From MED660 sp002691025 (lineage in GTDB: Bacteria; Myxococcota_A; UBA9160; UBA4427), in NCBI GenBank assembly GCA_002170485.2, contig NHDZ02000158.1, forward strand, positions 1 to 64,000: a DNA stretch of 64,000 nucleotides. The letters are read 5' to 3'. A program made the position numbers and the translations under genes. Below are positions 43,684 through 52,528 of this stretch, one piece after another (position 1 is the first letter of the stretch; each line of letters opens with the position of its first letter). Under the pieces are notes generated by a model. The model was given only the letters and a program-made list of their open reading frames with translations. It had not been told where the DNA came from and did not search any database.

Positions 43684-44910
43684 ATGGATTTTGCCCCCGA
43701 CGAGAAGACCGAATTCCTCATCAATCAGGTCCAGGAATTCATGGATGAGCATATCTACCCGAATGAGCAGGCCTATTACGAAGAGCACGCTTCTCTTCCC
43801 GACCGATGGCAATCACCTCCGATGCTGGAGGACCTGAAGGAAAAGGCCCGAGCGGCGGGCTTGTGGAACCTCTTCCTGCCCGAGAGCGAATCCGGAGGTG
43901 GGCTGACCAACCTTCAGTACGCCTCGCTGTGCGAGCTCATGGGGCGCGTGGGCTTCGCGGCGGAAGTGTTCAACTGCTCCGCACCGGACACCGGAAACAT
44001 GGAAGTCATCGAGCGCTATGGCAACGAGGAGCACAAGCAACAGTGGCTGAGGCCTCTCCTGGACGGTCAGATCCGATCTGCTTTTGCGATGACCGAGCCG
44101 GCCGTCGCTTCTTCCGACGCAACCAACATCCAGACCGAAATAAGACGAGACGGAGACGAGTACGTCATCAACGGCCGGAAATGGTGGACTTCCGGTATCT
44201 GTGACCCTCGCTGCAAAATCATGGTCGTCATGGGAAAAACCCGATTCGACGGTCCCATCCACGAACAACAGAGCCAGGTTCTCGTCCCCCGGGACACACC
44301 GGGCATCACTGTCCTACGGCACCTGCCTGTCTTCGGCTTCGATGATGCGCCGCACGGCCACGGAGAGGTCCTCTTTGAAGACGTTCGTGTCCCCGCGAGC
44401 AATATCCTCCTTGGCGAAGGACGAGGCTTTGAAATCGCCCAGGGTCGACTCGGCCCCGGACGAATCCATCACTGCATGCGTGTCATCGGCGTGGCCGAGC
44501 GAGCCCTCGAGAAGATGTGCGAACGTCTCATGACCCGGACCGCCTTCGGCAAGAAGGTCTATGAACATTCTGTCTGGGAAGAACGGATCGCCGATGCCCG
44601 TATTGAAATCGAGTGTTCTCGACTCCTGACCCTCAAAGCCGCCTACATGATGGACACGGTGGGCAACAAGGTCGCTCGTTCAGAAATCGCCATGATCAAG
44701 GTCAAGGCCCCCATCATGGCTCTCAAGATCATTGATGATGCCATTCAAGCTCACGGAGGTGGAGGGGTGACTTCCGACTTCGGACTCGCGGCCTCCTACG
44801 CCGGGGTGCGAACGCTCCGGATTGCCGACGGACCGGATGAAGTACACCGTCGCACCATTGCCCGGCTCGAGCTCAAACGACAGAGAGCGATCTCCGGTAT
44901 CGAGCGCTGA
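43684..44910 (+). CDS. Acyl-CoA dehydrogenase
   Basis: A 408-residue acyl-CoA dehydrogenase from ATG 43684 (AGGAG upstream); a longer in-frame start at 43534 would run into the divergent promoter. RSAFAMTEPAVASSDATNIQTEI, VINGRKWWTSGICDPRCKIMVVMGK, LGPGRIHHCMRVIGVAERALEKMCERL and IQAHGGGGVTSDFGLAASYAGVRTLRIADGPDEVH show the full fold. It resembles the gene at 35576, so the two form one subgroup (ACAD10/11-like). It is divergent from the alpha/beta pair and convergent with the selenophosphate-synthase gene 11 bp away. The acyl substrate is not identifiable. Confidence 0.92.
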   Translation: MDFAPDEKTEFLINQVQEFMDEHIYPNEQAYYEEHASLPDRWQSPPMLEDLKEKARAAGLWNLFLPESESGGGLTNLQYASLCELMGRVGFAAEVFNCSAPDTGNMEVIERYGNEEHKQQWLRPLLDGQIRSAFAMTEPAVASSDATNIQTEIRRDGDEYVINGRKWWTSGICDPRCKIMVVMGKTRFDGPIHEQQSQVLVPRDTPGITVLRHLPVFGFDDAPHGHGEVLFEDVRVPASNILLGEGRGFEIAQGRLGPGRIHHCMRVIGVAERALEKMCERLMTRTAFGKKVYEHSVWEERIADARIEIECSRLLTLKAAYMMDTVGNKVARSEIAMIKVKAPIMALKIIDDAIQAHGGGGVTSDFGLAASYAGVRTLRIADGPDEVHRRTIARLELKRQRAISGIER

Positions 44911-44921
44911 TCCGAGAGGAC

Positions 44922-47195
44922 CTACTCGAAGCCGGCTCGGATGCGTGGCTGACCCGCGTCGTGTTCAACCACGCGACCGATCACGCAGGCCGCCGGGTCT
45001 CCGCCTGACCGCAAACTCTGCAAGAGCGCCTCGGTTTTCTCGGCCGATATGGCCATGAGCAGGCCTCCCGAAGTCTGGGGATCAAACAAGAGTTCAAGAA
45101 GAGCCGGATCTCCGTTCGGCCCCTTCACGCCCACCTGGTCTGCCAAAGCCACGTTCTGGTGATGGAAAGTACTGGTAATCCCCCTGCGAACCAGGTCAAC
45201 CACACCCGGCAGAACCGGGACCTCCTTCATCGACAACTCTGCGGCCACGCCACTCGCCTCGAGAACCTCAAGCAGATGGCCCGCAAGACCAAAGCCGCTC
45301 ACGTCGGTGCAGACCGAAACAAGCGAATCAAGAGCAGTCCTTGCGGCCTCGGCGTTGTTACGACGCATGCTGTCCAGCCCTTCGCCCAACCATGCCCCCC
45401 GAACAAGCCCCTGGGCATCCGCCGCCAGAAGCACACCCGTTCCCAACGGCTTGGTGAGGATCAATTCATCGCCTGGGGAAAGACCCGAAAGGCCCAGGAA
45501 GTCTCCTTTGGTCGCGGGCTCTCCTGTCACGCAAAGTCCAACAAAGAGTTCAGGACCGGTCGTGCTGTGCCCCCCCACCAGGGATATACCGAGAGGATCC
45601 AGAGCTGACCTGATCCCGGCCAGCGTCTGATAGAGGCTTTCGGACTCGCGACCGGGCGTGTCGGCCGGGACCGTCACCAGAGCNAGGGCATGACGAGCGT
45701 CCGCTCCTTTGGCCACCACATCACTGACTGCGTTGACGGTGGCCACATGACCCACCAGCCAGGGATCATCCACAAAAGCCCGAAAGGCATCCACGCTGGC
45801 CAACATGATGTCCCCACCCGACCATTCAAGCACCGCTGCATCATCGGCCTCGGCCAGACCGACCAGAACACTTTCATCGGGCGGAGAGGGATCCAGCCGA
45901 CTCAAAGCGGCATTCAATGGCGATGGCCCCACCTTGGCCGCACAACCGCCACAAATCATTTCCTCGGAGTCGCCCATATCCTCCGGGTCCGGGAAGAAGG
46001 GGCTGGGGCGTCCGTGCCCATCCAGAACCTGAAAACGCTTCATGAAGCGACGGTCAATCCAATCCTTGAGACGCCAGACCGAGTGCCCCCCCATGGCGAG
46101 ACCCCACTTCCCGCCTACCGCCCGCTTCTCCCCCACATTGACAAGAGCGAGGAAGTCTCGCTGCGGCCGCCAAGCGCGCAATCGTCGACTCTCCAACCGA
46201 GCCCGGATATTCCGATCCAGATAGGGACCGGATCGGACGGCATAGACACCAGCGCGGGGAACCCACGCATGATCGATCAACCTTGCGCAATCTCCCGCGG
46301 CAAAAAGGTCATCGCACCCCTCCACTTGCAGAGTGGATTCAACACGGACAAAACCTTTGTCATCTGTGGGCAGACCACTCTCCTTCAAGAAAGCCGGGGC
46401 GGCGGCTCCCGTTGCAAGCAGAGTCAGATCGGTTGGAATGGTCTCATCCCCAGAGTCCCGAGAGGAAAGCACCAGCCCCTCCTCGTTTGCGGAAACAACA
46501 CGAGTGCCGAGACGGACCTTGATTCCCCGCTGAGTCAGTTCCTTCTCGATCCGACGAGCCAGGGATCGGTGGCTTTCGGGCAAGAGGGCCTGGGAACCGG
46601 CAATGATTTCGATCTCGGCGTGACATCCCATTTTGCGCAACCGGGCTTCCGTACACAGGGCCAATTCCACTCCGGCCGCTCCGCCACCAATCACCGAAAC
46701 CTGAGGGGAAGCAGCTTCGCCCTGGGCCAACTCCTCGATTCGATCGCCTATACGTCGAACAAACCGTGAAATCGGACGGGTCGCCAGACCAAANGCCCAC
46801 TNTCTNAGACCTGGAAGCTCNCGTACNGTGGACCCCACATCCAGGCTNGCGACATCAAACGAAATCGGTGGGCGGCCTTCCACTTCCACGACCTTGGCCT
46901 CAGGGTCGATTCCCGTCGCCCTGGCCAGCACACACCGCGCACCGGCCCGACGAGCCAGCGGCAATACGTCAAGGGTGAGATCCTCGACCTCATAGTCACC
47001 GGCCACCGCGCCCGGAACCATGCCGGAATACACCGCCTCATATCGATCCACAACCACTGTTAAACGCACATTGGGTATGGGCTTCATCATGAAGCGACGC
47101 AAGAGCTGAACGTGAGCGTGGCCCCCGCCTACCAGTACGAGGTCTCGTACGGAGGAAGCCGCTTGTCCTGCCTGTTTAACACGGGAAAGTTTCAT
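44922..47195 (-). CDS. selD: Selenide, water dikinase (SelD) fused to an N-terminal NAD(P)H-dehydrogenase-like domain
   Basis: A 757-residue two-domain protein. The N-terminal half is an NDH-2-like flavoprotein: DLVLVGGGHAHVQLLRRF (18-35), ATGAAAPAFLKESGLPTD and GVYAVRSGPYLDRN. The C-terminal half (from about 410) is selenophosphate synthase, which makes selenophosphate from selenide and ATP: ICGGCAAKVGPSPL, AEADDAAVL, GGHSTTGPE and LFDPQTSGGLLM. In E. coli SelD the motif is CGCK with essential Cys17; here it is CAAK, keeping the first Cys. Such fusions are known in cyanobacteria and some proteobacteria; the flavin domain may supply reduced selenium. Several Ns fall in the flavin domain. The gene is divergent from the formate dehydrogenase genes. 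Confidence 0.92.
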   Translation of the reverse strand: MKLSRVKQAGQAASSVRDLVLVGGGHAHVQLLRRFMMKPIPNVRLTVVVDRYEAVYSGMVPGAVAGDYEVEDLTLDVLPLARRAGARCVLARATGIDPEAKVVEVEGRPPISFDVXSLDVGSXVXELPGXRXWXFGLATRPISRFVRRIGDRIEELAQGEAASPQVSVIGGGAAGVELALCTEARLRKMGCHAEIEIIAGSQALLPESHRSLARRIEKELTQRGIKVRLGTRVVSANEEGLVLSSRDSGDETIPTDLTLLATGAAAPAFLKESGLPTDDKGFVRVESTLQVEGCDDLFAAGDCARLIDHAWVPRAGVYAVRSGPYLDRNIRARLESRRLRAWRPQRDFLALVNVGEKRAVGGKWGLAMGGHSVWRLKDWIDRRFMKRFQVLDGHGRPSPFFPDPEDMGDSEEMICGGCAAKVGPSPLNAALSRLDPSPPDESVLVGLAEADDAAVLEWSGGDIMLASVDAFRAFVDDPWLVGHVATVNAVSDVVAKGADARHAXALVTVPADTPGRESESLYQTLAGIRSALDPLGISLVGGHSTTGPELFVGLCVTGEPATKGDFLGLSGLSPGDELILTKPLGTGVLLAADAQGLVRGAWLGEGLDSMRRNNAEAARTALDSLVSVCTDVSGFGLAGHLLEVLEASGVAAELSMKEVPVLPGVVDLVRRGITSTFHHQNVALADQVGVKGPNGDPALLELLFDPQTSGGLLMAISAEKTEALLQSLRSGGDPAACVIGRVVEHDAGQPRIRAGFE

Positions 47196-47284
47196 TCTCG
47201 ACCGACTCTATGGGCTAAGTCCTGAATCCTCGCATATAGCCAACTCCGTACCCACCCTCTATCCTTCCCTTTTTGGAGACAAGT

Positions 47285-48886
47285 GTGGGTTTACTGATTC
47301 AGAAGCTACTCGAGACCCAGCATCGAGACGGCTGGCTCTCCGATGAAGCGCTCAAGGCGCTGTCGGCCGAACTCGGTATCCCCCTACACCGCCTTGAAGG
47401 CCTCACCACCTTCTACACACACTTCAGGCGCGAGCCTCCCAAATCCGTGAAGTTGGAGATCTGCCGAGACCTTTCATGCAAGCTGGCGGGTGGTGCTGAA
47501 ATCCATGAGCGTCTGCTGAGCGAATCGACCTCCAAGGAACACATCGAGATCGTGGAGGTCTCATGCCTGGGTCGCTGTGATCTGGCTCCCGCAGCGGCCC
47601 TGGACGAACAAGCGGTCTGCACACGAAGCCTGAAAGCAGCGGATCTGGAGCAGGCTTCGCAGGACGCACGAAGAGCGAAGCCCGAAACTCCAAAAGCCTT
47701 TCCTTCCATGGAGATCTACGCCTCTCCAGAAGAGCGATACGGAACCCTGAGGCAGAAACTCGGGACTGAGCCTTCCACGCTGAGCGCGGAACTCGAGAAA
47801 TCGGGTCTTCGCGGAATGGGAGGCGCCGCCTTTCCCACCGGCCGGAAGTGGGGACTGGTCGCAGGCGCACCGCCCGGCCCTCGTCACGTCATCACCAATG
47901 CAGACGAAAGCGAACCCGGAAGTTTCAAGGACCGACAGATTCTCGCTTCGCTCCCGCATCTGGTCATCGAGGGCATGGCCCTGGCGGCCTACTGCGTCGG
48001 AGCCGAAGAGGGGACCCTCTTCATACGGCACGAGTACGAACCCGAGCGTCAACTCGTCCAGGCGGCCATTGACGAAGCCCGCCAACTGGGCGCACTCGGC
48101 AAAAACATCTTCGGCAGCTCATTCAGCTTCGACATCGAGATCTTTGTTTCCCCGGGTGGTTATATCCTCGGCGAAGAAACAGCGCTTCTTGAATGCCTGG
48201 AAGACCGAAGAGGGGAACCAAGAAACAAGCCACCCTTCCCCGGCATGAAAGGGCTGAACGAGAAACCCACCCTGATCAACAACGTAGAGACGCTGGCTCA
48301 TGCAACAACCATCCTCCATCACGGTGCCGATTGGTGGCACGCGTTGGGGACTCATGAGTTCTCAGGCCAGAAATTCATGAGTGTGAGTGGAGATGTTGCC
48401 ACGCCCGGAGTCCACCTTGTTCCCTTCGGCACACACCTTGGCGAAGTCCTCGACCTCTGCGGGGGGATGAGAGAAGGCCTTCCCCTCGGCGCCATCGTGC
48501 CCGGCGGCGCCTCCAGCAACTTCCTGCCTCCCGATGCACTGGATGTCGCAGTCGACTTCGATGCCCTGAGCAAAGCGGGTTCAATGCTCGGCTCGGGCGG
48601 AGCAGTTTTCATCGCCGAGAATCAAGACCTGCTACAAGCGGCTCTCAACATCACGCGTTTCTTCCGCAACGAATCCTGCGGCAAGTGTGTCCCCTGCCGC
48701 ATCGGAACCGAAAAGGCCGTCGCCATGATCGAAGAGGCCGGCGAGCTCTCGGACAACACCTATGAAAAACTGTGCTCACTCAACGACACCCTGGCCAGGA
48801 CCAGTATCTGCGGCCTTGGACAGATTGCCCTCGGTCCCATCCTTTCAATGGCGCGGAATTTTCCGGGTCAGCGAAGCGACGGATAG
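47285..48886 (+). CDS. Formate dehydrogenase diaphorase, fused NuoE/NuoF-type subunit
   Basis: A 533-residue fusion of a 2Fe-2S thioredoxin-like domain (NuoE/FdsG type) and an FMN/NADH/4Fe-4S domain (NuoF/FdsB type). The start GTG 47285 has GGAG six bases before; a TTG at 47273 is an alternative. The first domain (about 1-130) has CRDLSC and CLGRCD, the four iron-sulfur Cys. The second has RGMGGAAFPTGRKW, GNADESEPG-like ITNADESEPGSF and GYILGEETALLECLE. The 4Fe-4S site is in ESCGKCVPCRIGT, with the last Cys in TSICGLGQ. Together with the downstream catalytic subunit it should make an NAD-dependent formate dehydrogenase, passing electrons from formate to NAD+. Confidence 0.93.
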   Translation: MGLLIQKLLETQHRDGWLSDEALKALSAELGIPLHRLEGLTTFYTHFRREPPKSVKLEICRDLSCKLAGGAEIHERLLSESTSKEHIEIVEVSCLGRCDLAPAAALDEQAVCTRSLKAADLEQASQDARRAKPETPKAFPSMEIYASPEERYGTLRQKLGTEPSTLSAELEKSGLRGMGGAAFPTGRKWGLVAGAPPGPRHVITNADESEPGSFKDRQILASLPHLVIEGMALAAYCVGAEEGTLFIRHEYEPERQLVQAAIDEARQLGALGKNIFGSSFSFDIEIFVSPGGYILGEETALLECLEDRRGEPRNKPPFPGMKGLNEKPTLINNVETLAHATTILHHGADWWHALGTHEFSGQKFMSVSGDVATPGVHLVPFGTHLGEVLDLCGGMREGLPLGAIVPGGASSNFLPPDALDVAVDFDALSKAGSMLGSGGAVFIAENQDLLQAALNITRFFRNESCGKCVPCRIGTEKAVAMIEEAGELSDNTYEKLCSLNDTLARTSICGLGQIALGPILSMARNFPGQRSDG

Positions 48887-48890
48887 TAGA

Positions 48891-49655
48891 TTGGGGCATT
48901 CGGGCATCGTGCTATGTGGCGGCCTTTCCTCTCGGATGGGAAGGGACAAGGCATGGCTTCCCTGGCATGATCAACCCATGGTCTGTCACGTAGTAGAGAG
49001 GTTGGCTGAAACACTGGATGACATCGTGGTAGTCGCCGCACCCGGCCAAGCGCTTCCGGAGTTGAAAGCCCGCATCGTTCGTGACCGCGAGCCTCACCTG
49101 GGCCCCCTCGCCGGCCTGCGAGAAGGGCTCGCCGCGATCAAGAACCCACGAGCCTTCGTCACTGCCACCGACGCACCGTTCTTGACTTCGGGATTCATCA
49201 AAAACCTTCTATCAAGAGAAGAGCCGATCGCTCCCGAAGTAGACGGCTTCACCCAGACCCTGTGCGCCGTCTATCCGGCTGAGGCGAGTCGCAGGGCCGA
49301 TGAAATCCTTTCTGCGGGGAGACGCAGGCCTCTTGAACTGGTCGAATCCATGGGCTTCACGAAAATTGCCGAACACGAACTGGTGGATCCAGAATCCATC
49401 TCCGGATTCAACACTCCCGATGCGTACCTCGAAGCGGCCCGGAAGATCGCGCCCCACGGCCAGGTCGTGATCACACGTGAAAATGGAGATACGATTTCCA
49501 CTCCCATTGGAAGCCTCCAAGACGTACTCCGCGCGGCGGGCATCGAGGCCCTGGAACCCCAGGTCACATTCAAGAAGGGACTCACCTTCAATGGATTGTC
49601 GGTCCCTGTCGGCCCCGGCGAAGAGCTGCAGATCACGGCCTCTCCGGAAAGATGA
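48891..49655 (+). CDS. mobA: Molybdenum cofactor guanylyltransferase (MobA) with an extra C-terminal module
   Basis: About 254 residues from TTG 48891, five bases after the stop of the diaphorase gene; longer in-frame starts overlap that gene. The N-terminal nucleotide-binding signature is IVLCGGLSSRMGRDKAWLPW, followed by GPLAGLREGL and VTATDAPFL, as in MobA, which adds GMP to molybdopterin to give the guanine dinucleotide cofactor needed by formate dehydrogenase. MobA usually ends near residue 190-200; here about 65 more residues follow (from GQVVITRENGD to ASPER), with a beta-rich pattern of unknown family. The operon position between the two formate dehydrogenase subunits supports cofactor supply for that enzyme. 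Confidence 0.87.
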   Translation: MGHSGIVLCGGLSSRMGRDKAWLPWHDQPMVCHVVERLAETLDDIVVVAAPGQALPELKARIVRDREPHLGPLAGLREGLAAIKNPRAFVTATDAPFLTSGFIKNLLSREEPIAPEVDGFTQTLCAVYPAEASRRADEILSAGRRRPLELVESMGFTKIAEHELVDPESISGFNTPDAYLEAARKIAPHGQVVITRENGDTISTPIGSLQDVLRAAGIEALEPQVTFKKGLTFNGLSVPVGPGEELQITASPER

Positions 49656-49711
49656 CCCAAGCCATCGATACTCCGCGAGTCCTTTTCAATTGGTGATAAC
49701 ATGGAAGAGTC

Positions 49712-52519
49712 ATGATGGAACTCACGATAAACGGGAATAGGATACAGGCCCACGAAGGCCAGACGATTCTTGAGGCCGCGCAAGAAGCCGGAATCGATAT
49801 CCCTACGCTCTGCCACGACCCCAAGCTCAAACCGGTTGGGGTATGTCGTGTCTGCGTCGTCGATACGGGCGAACGAACCCTCGCTGCAGCCTGCGTCCGC
49901 AAGGCCGAAGCCAACATGGAAGTGAAGACAGACACGCCGGAAGTCACATCCCACCGAAAGACGCTGGTCGAACTCTTGATGGCCGATCAACCGGACCTGG
50001 AGTTGGACGCTCGACAGACCAGTCTCGGCAACAATGAATTGATCGCCCTGGCCACGGACCTCGATGCCCAGGGGACCCAATGGAAGGGAAAAGCAGAAAA
50101 GCCGAAAGACCAGAGTTCGCCGGTCATCGCCGTCGATCATGCGGCCTGCATTCTCTGCGATCGCTGCATACGCGCGTGTGACGATGTCCAGAGCAATGAA
50201 GTCATCGGCCGGACCGGCAAGGGATACAACGCCCGAATCGCCTTCGACCTCGATAACGCCATGGGAGAGAGCACCTGTGTTTCCTGTGGAGAATGTGCGG
50301 CGGCCTGTCCGACCGGCGCGCTCGTCGACAAGCCCGTCGACCTGCCCCTGCGCCCACCCTCCACGCTGGAACAGGTCGATAGCGTATGCCCTTACTGTGG
50401 TGTCGGGTGTGCCCTGACCTACCACGTCGACAGAAAAGCCGACAAAATCGTTTTCGCCGAAGGCCGAGACAGTCCGGGCAACCAATCCCGCTTGTGCGTG
50501 AAAGGGCGATACGGATGGGACTACGCCAAAAACCCCCAGCGCCTCACCAAGCCCTTGATCCGTCGCGAAAGCGCCTACCCGAAAGGTGCGCTTTCTCCGG
50601 AAGTGCGAGGTGAAAAACGGAACAGGAAGAAAGCCGGGGGACTGGTCGACTACGATCAGATCATGCCCTTCTTCCGTGAAGCCACCTGGGAAGAGGCGCT
50701 GGATCTCGTGGCCAACCGACTCACTGGCATTCGTGACCAGCATGGAGCCCAGGCTCTCGCGGGTTTTGGAAGCGCCAAGTGCTCCAACGAGGAAGCCTAC
50801 CTCTTCCAGAAATGGATTCGTGCCTGTTGGGGTACCAACAACGTCGACCATTGCACACGCCTCTGTCATGCCTCAAGCGTCGCCGCCTTGATGGAAGGGA
50901 TCGGGAGCGGTGCCGTCACCACCACATATGGGGACGCCCTGAATGCAGAGGCCATCCTCATCACAGGATCAAACGCCACCGCCAACCACCCTGTGGCGGC
51001 CACCTTCTTCAAGCAAGCCCACAAGCAGGGAACCAAACTGATCGTGGTGGACCCGAGGCAATCCCCGCTTGGCAACCAAGCTGATTTCTTCTGCCAAATC
51101 CGACCCGGTACCGACGTCGCCTTCTATGACGCACTCATGCACGTCATCATTGAAGAAGATCTCTACGATCAGGAATACATAGAAGCCCACACGGAGAATT
51201 TCGAAGCGCTCCGTGAGATGGTTCAGCCCTATACCCCGGAAAAGGCGGCACCCATCTGTGGAATCCCGGCAGACACACTGCGCGAGGTCGCGCGAAGCTT
51301 CGCCACAGCCAAGGGCGGGATCATCTTCTGGGGAATGGGAATCTCGCAACACGTCTACGGCACCAATAATTCACGCTGCCTGATCGCCCTTGCGCTCCTG
51401 ACTGGAAATATCGGGCGCACCGGCAGTGGCCTGCACCCGCTCCGCGGCCAGAACAATGTGCAGGGAGCCAGTGATGCGGGATTGATCCCCATGGTCTTTC
51501 CCGACTATCAATCGGTAGAAGACGAAGACATCCGGAACAAATTTGAAAAAGCCTGGGAAAAGGATCTTCCCCAGGAAAAGGGATTGACCGTAGTCGAGAT
51601 CATGCATGCGGCGCTGAGCGGTGACGTGAAAGGCATGTACATCATGGGAGAAAACCCCTTTCTCTCGGACCCCAATACGAACAAGGTCCGGAAAGGACTT
51701 TCCAATCTCGACTTCCTGGCGGTGCAAGACATCTTCCTGACCGAAACAGCTGAATTTGCGGATGTCATCCTCCCATCCAGCTCCTATCTGGAAAAGCTTG
51801 GCACCTACACCAACACGGATCGGCGAGTCCAGATCGGTCGCCCCGTCCACGGCCTGCCGGGCGAAGCCCGGTTGGACTGGCAGATCATCACAGAGCTCTC
51901 CACACGGATGGGTTACCCGATGGACTATGACTCACCCGAGCAGGTCTTCACCGAATTCACCTCTCTCTCCGGCTCCTACTCGACACTCAATTACGATCAC
52001 CTGGGCGCAACAGGAAAGCTCTGGCCAAACCCCGACCCGGAAAACGACGAAGGACCTACGGTTCTTTTCGGAGATGGATTCCCGACTCCCAATGGCCGAG
52101 CCAAGTTCGTGCCCGCCGAGTGGACCGCATCGCCGGAACTACCCGACGACGAGTATCCCTACATCCTCACGACGGGAAGAGTCCTCGAGCATTGGCATAC
52201 AGGGTCCATGACACGACGAAGTCGTGCTCTGCATGAAATCGAGCCCAATGCTTTCGTCGGACTCCACCCCGACGATGCAGCCAGTCTCGGCGTCGTCGAG
52301 AAGCAGTTCGTGGATGTAGAGAGCCGGAGAGGAAAAGTGACTCTTCAAGTCCGCATCGACCCCCAGGAAAGCCCTGGCGCCGCGTTCATGCCCTTCCACT
52401 TCAGGGAAGCCGCCGCGAACCTGCTCACCCTGGACAACCTGGACCCCGATGGAAAGATTCCGGAGTTCAAGTTCTGCGCGATCAAGATATCTCCAGCCGA
52501 TCCCAGCTCGACTTCCTGA
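49712..52519 (+). CDS. Formate dehydrogenase catalytic (alpha) subunit, cysteine type
   Basis: A 935-residue molybdopterin enzyme oxidising formate to CO2. The N-terminal 2Fe-2S ferredoxin domain uses Cys34, Cys45, Cys48 and Cys61. Two 4Fe-4S motifs follow (CILCDRCIRAC and CVSCGECAAACPTG), then the 4Fe-4S next to the cofactor (CPYCGVGC...RLCVKGRYGWDY). The metal ligand is Cys385 in NNVDHCTRLCHASS (codon TGT), where selenocysteine enzymes have TGA. GQNNVQGASDAGLIP and a C-terminal LTTGRVLEHWHTGSMTRRS complete the cofactor domain. Two ATGs begin the frame, with GGAAGAG upstream. It resembles NAD-dependent, FdsA-type enzymes. No fdhD chaperone gene is in the window. Confidence 0.94.
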   Translation: MMELTINGNRIQAHEGQTILEAAQEAGIDIPTLCHDPKLKPVGVCRVCVVDTGERTLAAACVRKAEANMEVKTDTPEVTSHRKTLVELLMADQPDLELDARQTSLGNNELIALATDLDAQGTQWKGKAEKPKDQSSPVIAVDHAACILCDRCIRACDDVQSNEVIGRTGKGYNARIAFDLDNAMGESTCVSCGECAAACPTGALVDKPVDLPLRPPSTLEQVDSVCPYCGVGCALTYHVDRKADKIVFAEGRDSPGNQSRLCVKGRYGWDYAKNPQRLTKPLIRRESAYPKGALSPEVRGEKRNRKKAGGLVDYDQIMPFFREATWEEALDLVANRLTGIRDQHGAQALAGFGSAKCSNEEAYLFQKWIRACWGTNNVDHCTRLCHASSVAALMEGIGSGAVTTTYGDALNAEAILITGSNATANHPVAATFFKQAHKQGTKLIVVDPRQSPLGNQADFFCQIRPGTDVAFYDALMHVIIEEDLYDQEYIEAHTENFEALREMVQPYTPEKAAPICGIPADTLREVARSFATAKGGIIFWGMGISQHVYGTNNSRCLIALALLTGNIGRTGSGLHPLRGQNNVQGASDAGLIPMVFPDYQSVEDEDIRNKFEKAWEKDLPQEKGLTVVEIMHAALSGDVKGMYIMGENPFLSDPNTNKVRKGLSNLDFLAVQDIFLTETAEFADVILPSSSYLEKLGTYTNTDRRVQIGRPVHGLPGEARLDWQIITELSTRMGYPMDYDSPEQVFTEFTSLSGSYSTLNYDHLGATGKLWPNPDPENDEGPTVLFGDGFPTPNGRAKFVPAEWTASPELPDDEYPYILTTGRVLEHWHTGSMTRRSRALHEIEPNAFVGLHPDDAASLGVVEKQFVDVESRRGKVTLQVRIDPQESPGAAFMPFHFREAAANLLTLDNLDPDGKIPEFKFCAIKISPADPSSTS

Positions 52520-52528
52520 AGTCGGAAA

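Noticed and set aside
50861..50866. Selenocysteine in the formate dehydrogenase
   Set aside because: The codon at the metal-ligand position is TGT (Cys), and no in-frame TGA is present.
49271..50869. 532-residue minus-strand frame opposite mobA and the formate dehydrogenase gene
   Set aside because: It overlaps two well-defined genes and shows no family feature.
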